The translations under genes were made by a program, and so were the position numbers. A stretch of 64,000 nucleotides of DNA, taken from Planctomycetota bacterium. GTDB taxonomy: Bacteria; Planctomycetota; PLA2; JAEUHO01. The stretch spans positions 275,348 through 339,347 of the forward strand of contig JAJDEN010000015.1 in the NCBI GenBank assembly GCA_029259775.1, read 5' to 3'. Of this stretch, positions 36,396 to 44,269 are shown piece after piece. Below the pieces are notes generated by a model. The model was not told where the DNA came from and did no database searches. It saw nothing but the letters and a program-made list of their open reading frames with translations. The number at the start of each line of letters is the position of its first letter. Within the stretch, counting starts at the first letter, position 1.

Positions 36396-37355
36396 TCAGG
36401 AACGGATCTTGCGGCTGAAGCGGATGGCCTGCCCCACGAAGCTGACGATGAGCATCAAGGCGGCGACGACGAAGACGAGCAGGAACACGCGCTCGATCAG
36501 ACTGTCGAGCACTTCGGCCGACGCGCGCCCGAGCTTGCTACCGGCCGGCATGCTGACGAGCTTCCCGCGGGTCGCAGCGAGGACGAAGAAGGCGCTGCCC
36601 GCGAGACTTCCGAGCGCGCCGGCGGCGGCGGCCCAGGAACCTGCACCCCGCCCCAGGATCGTCAGGACATGGCGCGCGGCGAAGAACACGAGCACGATGT
36701 TCGCCAGGGGCAGGACCTCCTTCAGGTCGCCCGCCAGGAAGGGCTGCATGTCGTCGCCCTGCTTCACGGCGAAGACCGCGTCGAGCAGGAAGTTCAAGAT
36801 CACGGCGACCAGGCCGAGAAGGATGAGGCCCTCGATGGCACCCCGCCTGGTGGGGATGCGATCGAGCGGCATGGCGGGCTCGAAGCGATCCGGCCGCGCA
36901 CGCCCCACGGCCACGAAGAGCGCGAGGAGGGCGCCCGTATCGATGAGGAAGATGGTGATGACGCCCAAGAAGACCGCGGAGAACGGCTCCTTGGGGAGCG
37001 GGGTCAGCAGACCTGTGATCGGGGCGCTCTGGGCGCCGGCGACCGTGAGGGCAATCGACAGCAACAAATGACAGGCGAAGACGGCGGCTAGCAGACGGAC
37101 GAAGCTGCGTCGGGTAGCGAGCGGGATCGTGAGCGGCGCCGAGACGAGGTCGTCCGCGAGGCGCTCCGGGGGCCCGAGAGCCTCCAGCGCGCGCCGCTCG
37201 GCCTGCTCGTCGCTCAGGGCGGGATCCCGATGCAAGGCAGCCTCGATGCGATCGTCGATGAGCGCCGAGACGTCCTGGCGGACGCGTGCGCCTTCCTTCG
37301 CAGGCAGGAGATCATCCAGTCGATCCAGGTAATCGCGACGAGAGAGGTCGGTCAC
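36396..37355 (-). CDS. HAAS-like signalling/permease-prefix multi-pass membrane protein
   Basis: 319 residues, GTG start overlapping the PadR stop as GTGA, with AAGGAGG in front. Residues 1-70 (YLDRLDDLLPAKEGARVRQD ... ALGPPERLADDL) are a helical HAAS/permease-prefix domain, which is commonly encoded next to PadR regulators. The rest has about six transmembrane helices, e.g. FVRLLAAVFACHLLLSIAL, AVFLGVITIFLIDTGALLAL, GLILLGLVAVILNFLLDAVF and VFLLVFVVAALMLIVSFVG. Function in such pairs is thought to be membrane signalling or stress response; no ligand can be named. Confidence 0.75.
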   Translation of the reverse strand: MTDLSRRDYLDRLDDLLPAKEGARVRQDVSALIDDRIEAALHRDPALSDEQAERRALEALGPPERLADDLVSAPLTIPLATRRSFVRLLAAVFACHLLLSIALTVAGAQSAPITGLLTPLPKEPFSAVFLGVITIFLIDTGALLALFVAVGRARPDRFEPAMPLDRIPTRRGAIEGLILLGLVAVILNFLLDAVFAVKQGDDMQPFLAGDLKEVLPLANIVLVFFAARHVLTILGRGAGSWAAAAGALGSLAGSAFFVLAATRGKLVSMPAGSKLGRASAEVLDSLIERVFLLVFVVAALMLIVSFVGQAIRFSRKIRS

Positions 37356-37750
37356 GAGTCCTCCTTGGCCTCTGCGGGGGCATCTTCTGGTACGTCCGCA
37401 GAAGGCGGGGCTTCTTGCGTCAGCCGGTGCAGGACGCCATCCGTGGCATCCCGCGCACGCGACCATGCGGCGAGCATGGCAGCCTTCACCTCCCTACCTT
37501 CGGCCGAGAGTTCGTAGTACTTGCGCGGCCGCTTGCCGCCCGTGTCCCATCGGGACGAAAGGACGCCGGCTTTCTCGAAGCGGCGAAGGATCGGGTAGAG
37601 GGTTCCCTCCTCGACGGCGAAGCCAGCCTCGCCGAGCAGGCGGACGAGGTCGTAGCCGTAGCGGGGCGTCTCCAGATAGTGCAGCGCGACGAGCTGGACG
37701 ACGCCTCGTCTCAGTTCGGCTTCGAAGCGGGGATCCACGCCGTTCGTCAC
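37352..37750 (-). CDS. PadR-family transcriptional regulator
   Basis: 132 residues, GTG start preceded by GAGGAAGG. RRGVVQLVALHYLETPRYGY, EEGTLYPILRRFEKAGVLSS and KYYELSAEGRE are the standard PadR winged-helix phrases. PadR proteins are dimeric repressors, often released by a ligand or stress. It heads a seven-gene run on the minus strand with overlaps or gaps of at most 27 bases, so it is likely to regulate that operon and itself. A TACACT hexamer upstream (37781-37786) is the probable promoter. Confidence 0.92.
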   Translation of the reverse strand: MTNGVDPRFEAELRRGVVQLVALHYLETPRYGYDLVRLLGEAGFAVEEGTLYPILRRFEKAGVLSSRWDTGGKRPRKYYELSAEGREVKAAMLAAWSRARDATDGVLHRLTQEAPPSADVPEDAPAEAKEDS

Positions 37751-37780
37751 GTTCGGCCTTCCTCAATCCATGCGAGGCCC

Positions 37781-37786
37781 AGTGTA
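37781..37786 (-). promoter_or_regulatory. -10-like TACACT before the PadR operon
   Basis: TACACT on the minus strand is 30 bases before the PadR GTG. The leader holds GAGGAAGG. The PadR operator is likely to overlap this site, but no clear palindrome was identified. Confidence 0.35.
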
Positions 37787-37843
37787 GGGCGTCATTTCAT
37801 GCCATGCGACACTCCGTTTCCGTCGTCGGCCCGCGCTGGCGGC

Positions 37844-37849
37844 TAGGAT
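37844..37849 (+). promoter_or_regulatory. -10-like TAGGAT of a probable leaderless promoter
   Basis: TAGGAT ends exactly six bases before the ATG at 37856. The gap has no ribosome binding site. Confidence 0.45.
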
Positions 37850-37855
37850 GCCTCG

Positions 37856-39376
37856 ATGCCCCGGAAGGACGTGTGCCGCCTGCCTGATGCAACCCAGCGT
37901 GCTCGGCGCCTGCCGCTGCCACGTGGAGGGCTGGTCTGCTTCGTCGCAGCGTGCCTGCTCGGTGCGGGGCTGCTGGCGCGCACCGGGGCCGCGGATGCAC
38001 CGCCGGATCAAGCCACGCGGGTCGATGTCGCGCTCCGCCACCTCGGCTCGCCGCTGCTGGCCGAGCGCCTCGGTGCCGTACGGGCTCTGGTCGATCTGCT
38101 CCCTGGCGTGAGGGGCCGTGTGATCGAGGCGCTGCCTGGTGCTTCGTGGACGATGCAGATGCACCTCATCGAGGTTCTGGCCCACGACCGGAGCGACGAC
38201 TCCGTCCAGGCTCTGCTCGAACACTTGACGCGCGCCGAAGCGACCCAAGCGGTGTTGATCCAGAACACGTTGGCGCGCGACCCGCAGGCGGCGTCCCGGC
38301 TTCTGGCTGCGTGGCGTGCCAACCCCGAGGCCTTCTTGCTGCGGGCGGGCACGACAGGCCTTGCTCCCAGGCGTCTCGCCTCCCTCGTGCAGCTCTGCCG
38401 CCGGGCGGAGATCGAGGCGCGCTTCCTCAGTCGCAAGAGCAAGAGCGGCAGCACGGGCTATTACGAAGGTCAGTACGACCTGCTGCAGGGAACGGGCCTC
38501 GAGAAGGACTTCCGCGAGCACGCGCTCGCGATCGCGGCTGGCATCGCCCTCGATGAGGCCATCCCGACGGCCGGCGTCTACACCAGCGGGGTCTACCGCT
38601 TCGTACGCACGCACCACGTGGACACGTGGGAGCTCAAGTCCATGGCGCTGCACGCCGTGGGCGAGCTGTGCACCAAAGCCGACAAGGCCGTCATCCTCCG
38701 CCTCGAGGAGCGCCTGGTCGAGCTCGTCGGTGAAAGGGCGCAGTTGCTCGAGCGGATGCACGAGCGTTGGACCGGTCGCTGGGCCAGCAAGCCGTTCCAG
38801 GACGCGCTCATGGAGTGGGACGACGCCTTGGCCGAATACCTCGACCATCTAGCCTGCCTGCACCAGATCGAGCCGGAGCGTTACGGGCCGTTCGTGCGCC
38901 GCTTCGTCACGGAACTCAAGGGATTTCGGGATCCCTTTGCGCCCTTGGCCCGGTGGAGCTACATCGCCGCGCTGCTGATACGCGTCGGGTACTACGACGA
39001 GGCGATCACCGCGTTCCAGTACGCGATGGGCCGCGGCTCGAAAGCCATCGGCTACTACAACATGGCGTGTGCCGCGTCGGGGGCGTCGAAGACGGTCGGC
39101 CTGAGCGAACGACAGAAGACGCGCTACCTGAACGACGCGGTCATGTACCTCAACTTCGCTGTCGAAGGCGGCTGGTCCGACATCGAATGGATGAACGAGG
39201 ACCGGGACCTGGCGCCGGTGCGCAAGCACCGCGCGAGCGGCTACGCGCGGGTCATCGAGAGGATCAAGCGCGAGCTGCACATCCCGGGCATCGACCCGGA
39301 CGAGGCCCCGAAGAAGCCAGCCAAGAAACAAGCGCGGGACGGGGCCTCGAAGGCGGTCCCCAAGAAGGGCGGCTAG
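37856..39376 (+). CDS. Exported helical (HEAT/TPR-like) protein
   Basis: 506 residues. A long basic n-region precedes a hydrophobic segment (LVCFVAACLLGAGLLA) with a likely cleavage near TGAADA. The mature part is helical: HEAT-like repeats at about 55-170 (LAERLGAVRALVDLLP), then TPR-like features with YYDEAITAFQYAMGRGSKAIG and a C-terminal EDRDLAPVRKH, a phrase common in TPR-end proteins. The tail is Lys-rich. No enzyme motif is visible, so it is probably a scaffold in the envelope. Its TAG stop overlaps the stop of the convergent prenyltransferase gene (shared CTAG). Confidence 0.7.
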   Translation: MPRKDVCRLPDATQRARRLPLPRGGLVCFVAACLLGAGLLARTGAADAPPDQATRVDVALRHLGSPLLAERLGAVRALVDLLPGVRGRVIEALPGASWTMQMHLIEVLAHDRSDDSVQALLEHLTRAEATQAVLIQNTLARDPQAASRLLAAWRANPEAFLLRAGTTGLAPRRLASLVQLCRRAEIEARFLSRKSKSGSTGYYEGQYDLLQGTGLEKDFREHALAIAAGIALDEAIPTAGVYTSGVYRFVRTHHVDTWELKSMALHAVGELCTKADKAVILRLEERLVELVGERAQLLERMHERWTGRWASKPFQDALMEWDDALAEYLDHLACLHQIEPERYGPFVRRFVTELKGFRDPFAPLARWSYIAALLIRVGYYDEAITAFQYAMGRGSKAIGYYNMACAASGASKTVGLSERQKTRYLNDAVMYLNFAVEGGWSDIEWMNEDRDLAPVRKHRASGYARVIERIKRELHIPGIDPDEAPKKPAKKQARDGASKAVPKKGG

Positions 39377-40281
39377 GCGGGCTTGCGGAGGGCGCGAATC
39401 AGCAACTGGCTGCCCACGGCCAGAGCCCACGCTACGACGAGCGCCGCGAAGCCGACGATGACCGAGCCCTGGATCGTCCCGTCGTTCCAGCCGCCCGCGA
39501 TCACGGCCGCGAGCCAGAAGAGGCCGAGCAGCATCTCGAGGACCATACGCTTTCGCGGGCCCGGCTTGGGCGTCCGTCCAAAGAGCGTGCTGGTGGTGAT
39601 GCCGAAGGCGACGCCGATGCCGAGGGTCGGGAATCCGCCGACAAGCCATGCGAGCGCCGCGGCGATGATGAACGCCGTGGCCGCGAGGACGCGCGCCGTC
39701 CACAGACGCTCCGGATGGTCCTCGTCCTCGGTGGTGCTCAGCGCTGTGACGCCCGCGGCGTAGAGACCGATCGCCAGCGGCGCCAGCAGCACGTACCAGG
39801 CGGCTGCGCCGGAGAGCACCAGTGGCCACAGGGCGATGGAGGCGTTGGCCGCGCGAACGCCGCCCATGGCAAGCACACCTGGCAGGTAGGCGTTCTTCAC
39901 GACGAAGTCGTAGACGAAGGCACAGGCCACGGCGGCGAGCACGGCCCAGCGGGAGCCGAACGGGCCGCCGCCGATGGCAATCGCGCCACCGGCACAGAGC
40001 GCGACCAGCACGCCCACCGCGAGGGGCTTCAGATCCCCCGACGGCAGCGGGCGCGACGGGTCCTTCAGGCGGTCGACCTCCATGTCCGCGAGGTCGTTGG
40101 CCGCCATGCCGGCGAAGTAGATCAGGACCGAGGTCGCGGCCAGCAGGCCCCAACTCGCCAGGTCGGATGCGCGCACGACGAGACCGGCGCTCATCCAGCC
40201 GAGCAGCGTGCAGGCAACCACGTCGCACACCGGCGTCGCGGCCAGCGGCAGGCGGACGATGCGCAGCCAGGGCTTGAGCAT
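39373..40281 (-). CDS. UbiA-family prenyltransferase
   Basis: 302 residues, eight or nine transmembrane helices. The first Asp-rich motif NDLADMEVDRLKDPSRPLPS (about 62-81) binds the prenyl diphosphate through magnesium, and YDFVVKN follows. The second loop is less canonical (TTEDEDHPERLWTAR). UbiA proteins transfer prenyl groups to aromatic or other acceptors in quinone, heme or chlorophyll pathways; the short length and 'AANASIALWPLV' region do not settle the acceptor. No quinone genes are adjacent. The ATG at 40279-40281 is chosen because it begins a typical UbiA N-terminus. Confidence 0.85.
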   Translation of the reverse strand: MLKPWLRIVRLPLAATPVCDVVACTLLGWMSAGLVVRASDLASWGLLAATSVLIYFAGMAANDLADMEVDRLKDPSRPLPSGDLKPLAVGVLVALCAGGAIAIGGGPFGSRWAVLAAVACAFVYDFVVKNAYLPGVLAMGGVRAANASIALWPLVLSGAAAWYVLLAPLAIGLYAAGVTALSTTEDEDHPERLWTARVLAATAFIIAAALAWLVGGFPTLGIGVAFGITTSTLFGRTPKPGPRKRMVLEMLLGLFWLAAVIAGGWNDGTIQGSVIVGFAALVVAWALAVGSQLLIRALRKPA

Positions 40282-40460
40282 GCAGCTAGGCCCTGCTGGG
40301 AGACTGCTCGTCGCGAGCCTGCTGAGGCCGAAGCGAGCCGGAAGCATGACGAGCCATCGCGCCGGAGGCGTGCTCGTGCCCGTTGAGGATGCGATGGCGA
40401 GTTGGGCTCCGGAGGAGCGAGAGCATCGGCGGGCGCAGTAGGGGAGTCTTCAAGCAGGGC

Positions 40461-42440
40461 CTAGGAGAAGAGGCGCGTGAAGTCGTTCTTGAAGGCGAAG
40501 AACATCAGCACGAGCAGCATCAAGAAGCCCACCTTCTGGAAGCGGAAGATGGTCTCGTCCGTGAGCGGCTTGCCCTTGATCTTCTCGATGAGGATGAAGA
40601 CCAGATGGCCTCCGTCCAGCACGGGGATCGGCAGGATGTTCAGCACCGCGAGCATGACGCTGACGTAGGCCAGGAACCAGATCAGACGCAGCAGCGAGTC
40701 CTCGGCGAAGCGCTTGCTGGCAGTGATCAAGGTGATGGGACCGGCGATGTTCTTGTTGAACGAGATGCTGCCGGTGAACAGCGCACCGATGGTGCGAAAG
40801 ACGTTCTTCGTCTCGCGCCAGGTACGCCCGGCGCCCATGGCGAACGCTTGGCCGACGCCGTCGGTTTCCCAGCGCTCCTTGTGCTCGACGACCGTGATCT
40901 GGACGCGCCCCAGGCCCTCCAGGGCGACGGGCGTGACGGAGGCCGTGGCTTCCGTTCCGTCGGGCTTGCCGTACGTGATGTCGATCGACGTGCCGGCTTG
41001 GGTCTTCTTCAGAGCCGCCAGGATGTCGGACCACTCGCGGACCAGCACGGTGCCGATCTTCTTGACCGGCGCGCCCACCGGGATGCCGGCCTCCAACGCG
41101 GGAGCGCTCGGGTAGCGGTGCAGGCCAGCTGTCTCGTACAGGGTGCCGGCCGCCAGCGGGTACACGCGGGTGTCCGTCTTGCTCTTCACGGCGACATTGG
41201 CCAGGAAGCCTGCGATCGCGGCCGGGTTGGGCAGCGCCACGTCGATCTTCACGGTCTTGCCGGCCCGCTCGATCTCGAATCCGCTGAGCGAGGGCTCGAA
41301 CACCAGCGTGTCGAGCTCGCGCCCGGAATGGATGTCGATGCGCTTCGAACCGGCGAGCGCCGCGCGGAGTACATCGCCTTCGGCGAGGGATGCCGCCGCT
41401 TGCCCGCGGGCTTTCGTCACCTTCGGCGGGGCGTAGGCTGCGAGGCCGACCTTGGCACCTGCGTCTTCGAGCGGCGCGTCCTTCGCCGCCGGGGTCGCGC
41501 CGAATAGGATGCGCTTGCCGGCGGCGTTCTGGAACTGCACCGGGAAGTGGCCGGCTTGCAGCGCGTTGTTGTAGAGGCGCATGGCCTCCGCGCCCCCGAC
41601 AGCGGGAGCACCGTCGACGAGGACGTGCTCATCGGGTCCGACGAGGACGGCGTCCTCGCCCTCCCCGAACTGGATCCCCGTGACGGAGCCGACGCCGAAG
41701 GCGAGGATGCCGCGTTCTTCGTCGTAGGAGGGCGTGACCTCGAAGGTCTTCTTCTCGTTGCCTCGCTGGACGACGACCGTGTTGGGGCCGTCGCGATCGG
41801 CGAAGGCGATCTCCATCTGGAGATCGATCCACGTGATCGTCTTCTTGCCGTTGATGGACACGACACGGTCGCCCGCCTCCAGGCCCGCCTGCCACGCGGC
41901 GGCGCCCTTCGTGACCGTACCGAGCATGGGCGCGCGGTAGGCCTTGCCACCCTGGATCGTGATGAAGTAGAAGACGATCGCCGTGATGAAGTTCATGATC
42001 ACGCCGGCGCAGATGATGAACGTTCGCGCCCACGCGGACTTGGACGGGAACTCATCCGGCTCCGGCGGCCGGCCGGTGATCGTGCCGCCCTCGCCCGCGA
42101 TCTCCCCGGCCATCTTGACGTAGCCGCCCAGCGGCACGGCTGCGATGCGGAAGTCCATGGCGTGGTCCGCAGGGTCCAGCTGACGCCGGCCCACCGTGAA
42201 CCGGCGCTTGCCGTTGCGGTCCTTCTCCCAGCCGAAGAGGCGCGGCCCGAAGCCGATGGAGAAGGTCTCGGTGCGCGTGCCCGTGAGGCGGCAGGCGTAG
42301 AAGTGGCCCCACTCGTGGATGAAGATCAGGAAGCTGATGCCGAGGATCGCGAGGATCATCGAGCCGCCCGGGATCGCCGCCAAGATCGGGACGCCGACGA
42401 GGACGGACAAGAGGTGGAGGGGGAGGCGTCGTTTCAGCAT
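40461..42440 (-). CDS. rseP: RseP-type site-2 zinc metalloprotease (M50) with enlarged PDZ region
   Basis: 659 residues against about 450 in E. coli RseP. The zinc motif HEWGH (42-46) lies in the first transmembrane helix and the third ligand in NILPIPVLDGGHL (Asp609) near the C-terminus. MDFRIAAVPLGGYVKMAGE is the typical membrane-reentrant region. PDZ-like segments sit at about 185-245 (GAAAWQAGLEAGDRVVSING) and later (SAPALEAGIPVGAPVKKIGTVLV). Between them is an extra stretch of about 200 residues. RseP cleaves anti-sigma factors or signal peptides inside the membrane; the client here is unknown. Confidence 0.9.
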   Translation of the reverse strand: MLKRRLPLHLLSVLVGVPILAAIPGGSMILAILGISFLIFIHEWGHFYACRLTGTRTETFSIGFGPRLFGWEKDRNGKRRFTVGRRQLDPADHAMDFRIAAVPLGGYVKMAGEIAGEGGTITGRPPEPDEFPSKSAWARTFIICAGVIMNFITAIVFYFITIQGGKAYRAPMLGTVTKGAAAWQAGLEAGDRVVSINGKKTITWIDLQMEIAFADRDGPNTVVVQRGNEKKTFEVTPSYDEERGILAFGVGSVTGIQFGEGEDAVLVGPDEHVLVDGAPAVGGAEAMRLYNNALQAGHFPVQFQNAAGKRILFGATPAAKDAPLEDAGAKVGLAAYAPPKVTKARGQAAASLAEGDVLRAALAGSKRIDIHSGRELDTLVFEPSLSGFEIERAGKTVKIDVALPNPAAIAGFLANVAVKSKTDTRVYPLAAGTLYETAGLHRYPSAPALEAGIPVGAPVKKIGTVLVREWSDILAALKKTQAGTSIDITYGKPDGTEATASVTPVALEGLGRVQITVVEHKERWETDGVGQAFAMGAGRTWRETKNVFRTIGALFTGSISFNKNIAGPITLITASKRFAEDSLLRLIWFLAYVSVMLAVLNILPIPVLDGGHLVFILIEKIKGKPLTDETIFRFQKVGFLMLLVLMFFAFKNDFTRLFS

Positions 42441-42588
42441 GCGGTCCGGTTCCGGGGGCGGCCCCAAAGAGTGGCCCGAGGGGCGGGGGAGAGCGCGAAA
42501 AACGTCGGGCGACGGGGCGGCTTCACCATACCTGTGCCCCGCAGCACGCATCAGTGCTTCTCATGGGCCCCTTCGGGCCGCATCGGCC

Positions 42589-42594
42589 TAGGAT
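42589..42594 (+). promoter_or_regulatory. -10-like TAGGAT upstream of purM
   Basis: TAGGAT ends 25 bases before the purM ATG. The leader contains CCGGAGA as ribosome binding site. Confidence 0.35.
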
Positions 42595-42619
42595 CTGGGC
42601 CTCACCCGGAGACCGTGCC

Positions 42620-43648
42620 ATGAGCGGAATGACCTACCGAGATGCGGGCGTCGACATCGACAAGAAGATGGCCGCCGTGGGCGGCATCGGCGGCCTCGTG
42701 CGCTCGACGTTTACGCCCGGCGTGCTGCACGACCTGGGCTCGTTCGGCGGCATGTTCTCCGGCGCGTTCCCGCACATGAAGGAGCCGGTGCTCGTCGCGA
42801 CGAACGACGGCGTCGGCACGAAGGTGCGCGCCGGTGTACGTGCAGGACGCGTCCGCGGCCTCGGCCACGACATCGTCAACCACTGCGTGGACGACATCCT
42901 CGTGCAGGGTGCCGAGCCGCTCTTCTTCCTGGACTACTTCGCGTCGAGCGTGCTCGATCCCGTCGTGTTCGAGGAGGTGATCGCGGGCGTCGCCGAGGCA
43001 TGTCGGGCCGCGGGCGCCGCCTTGCTGGGCGGCGAGACGGCCGAGATGCCGGGCGTCTACCAGCCGGGCGAGTTCGACATCGTCGGTTGCATCGTCGGTG
43101 TCGTCGAGCGGGATTCCGTCTGGCCCAAGAACGTCCGTGAGGGCGACACGCTCATCGGCGTACGCAGCGCCGGCTTGCACACGAACGGCTTCTCGCTGGT
43201 GAACAGCCTCATCGAGCGAGACGACCTCGACCTCGACAAGGATCCGGGCAGCCTCGGCGAGACCCTGGGGGACGCCTTGTTGCGTCCGCATCATTCCTAC
43301 CTGCCGGCGATCCGCGCGCTGCGCACGAAGGTCGACATCCATGCGCTCGCCCACATCACGGGCGGCGGCATCCAGGACAACCTTCCGCGTGTGCTGCCGG
43401 AGGGCATCGGCGCCGAGGTGGACCGTGGCGCCTGGAGCCCGAACCCCATCTTCGAGTACCTGCTGGCCCAATCCGGCATGGATCGCAACGAGGCGTACCA
43501 CGTCTTCAACATGGGCTGCGGCTTGATCGTCGTCGTCGATCCTTCCGAGGCCGACGCCACGCTCGAAGCGCTGGGCGAAGCGGGCGAGGAAGCTTGGCGC
43601 ATGGGCACGCTCTGTGACGGAGCCGGCGTCACCTTCCAGGACAGCTAG
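42620..43648 (+). CDS. purM: Phosphoribosylformylglycinamidine cyclo-ligase PurM
   Basis: 342 residues, normal length. It makes aminoimidazole ribotide in purine synthesis using ATP. YRDAGVDIDKKMAAV, LVATNDGVGTKVRAG, HDIVNHCVDDILVQGAEPLF, GAALLGGETAEMPGVY, GVRSAGLHTNGFSLV and ITGGGIQDNLPRVLPEG are the family blocks in order. The ATG at 42620 follows CCGGAGA. Its TAG stop overlaps the stop of the convergent pilin-like gene within CTAG. No other pur gene is in the window. Confidence 0.97.
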   Translation: MSGMTYRDAGVDIDKKMAAVGGIGGLVRSTFTPGVLHDLGSFGGMFSGAFPHMKEPVLVATNDGVGTKVRAGVRAGRVRGLGHDIVNHCVDDILVQGAEPLFFLDYFASSVLDPVVFEEVIAGVAEACRAAGAALLGGETAEMPGVYQPGEFDIVGCIVGVVERDSVWPKNVREGDTLIGVRSAGLHTNGFSLVNSLIERDDLDLDKDPGSLGETLGDALLRPHHSYLPAIRALRTKVDIHALAHITGGGIQDNLPRVLPEGIGAEVDRGAWSPNPIFEYLLAQSGMDRNEAYHVFNMGCGLIVVVDPSEADATLEALGEAGEEAWRMGTLCDGAGVTFQDS

Positions 43649-44199
43649 CGCTTCGGCAGGTCATCCAGCTTCTGCCAACGCAAGCGCCCCGTGTCGTAGA
43701 CGTCGCTCTGCGTGACGTGCACCTCAGGGAGGGGGCCTGCGACGCCGCCGCCGGGCGTGGCGACGCCTTCGCTGACCAGCACCTCGTTGCTCTCGTCCAC
43801 GTAGAAGCTGCGGTGCCCCGTCAGGCCCTCACCCCACGGGCGGGCGACGACGGCGAAGTGCTTCTGGACGAGACGATCGCTGGCGCGACCGCGCTGCTCG
43901 GGCGCGATCTGCACGAACTCCTTCGTGCTCATGGCGTAGGGGAGCAGCACGTCGATCCGGTAGCCCGGCACCTCGGTGGTTGCCAGGTCGAGCGCGCCCA
44001 GCCAGGCGTAGCGCCCGTGGGCCGCGTGGTAGGCGATCTCGGCCGCGGCGACCTGGCGCACCCGCTCGAGCGCCGCGCGCTCGTGCCGGACGCGGTCCTC
44101 GGCCTCCGTACCCACACGCTGGAGGGTCGTCAGGAACCAGGCCGAGGCCACGGCCACGGCGACCAAGCTCACCCAGAGATGCTCGCGCTTGCGTCCCAT
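43645..44199 (-). CDS. Pseudopilin-like single-span membrane protein
   Basis: 184 residues. One N-terminal membrane helix (LWVSLVAVAVASAWFLTTL) is followed by a long charged helix with AAAEIAYHAAHGRYAWLGAL, which resembles the 'A...Y....G.Y' region after the pilin helix. The C-terminal part looks like a small globular sheet domain with a HRSFYVDESNEVLVSEG strand pair. The pilin cleavage site (G-FTLxE) is missing, so it is not a canonical type IV pilin. No other secretion genes are adjacent. A TACGCT hexamer ends seven bases before the ATG. Confidence 0.6.
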   Translation of the reverse strand: MGRKREHLWVSLVAVAVASAWFLTTLQRVGTEAEDRVRHERAALERVRQVAAAEIAYHAAHGRYAWLGALDLATTEVPGYRIDVLLPYAMSTKEFVQIAPEQRGRASDRLVQKHFAVVARPWGEGLTGHRSFYVDESNEVLVSEGVATPGGGVAGPLPEVHVTQSDVYDTGRLRWQKLDDLPKR

Positions 44200-44206
44200 G
44201 CCGGGC

Positions 44207-44212
44207 AGCGTA
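44207..44212 (-). promoter_or_regulatory. -10-like TACGCT before the pseudopilin-like gene
   Basis: TACGCT on the minus strand ends seven bases before the ATG at 44197-44199, again with no room for a leader. It is divergent from the TATACT site at 44258. Confidence 0.35.
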
Positions 44213-44257
44213 CCGGAGCCGGGACCAGCAGGTGCGAACCGGAGGCGCCGGGAGCCG

Positions 44258-44263
44258 TATACT
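44258..44263 (+). promoter_or_regulatory. -10-like TATACT of a probable leaderless promoter
   Basis: TATACT, the closest match to TATAAT in this region, ends exactly six bases before the GTG at 44270. The base at that GTG would be at or next to +1. Confidence 0.45.
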
Positions 44264-44269
44264 CCATCT

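Noticed and set aside
44189..44269. An upstream ATG start for the DUF58 gene at 44189
   Set aside because: It overlaps the divergent pseudopilin-like start and both promoters; the TATACT box six bases before GTG 44270 fits better, though the choice is not certain.
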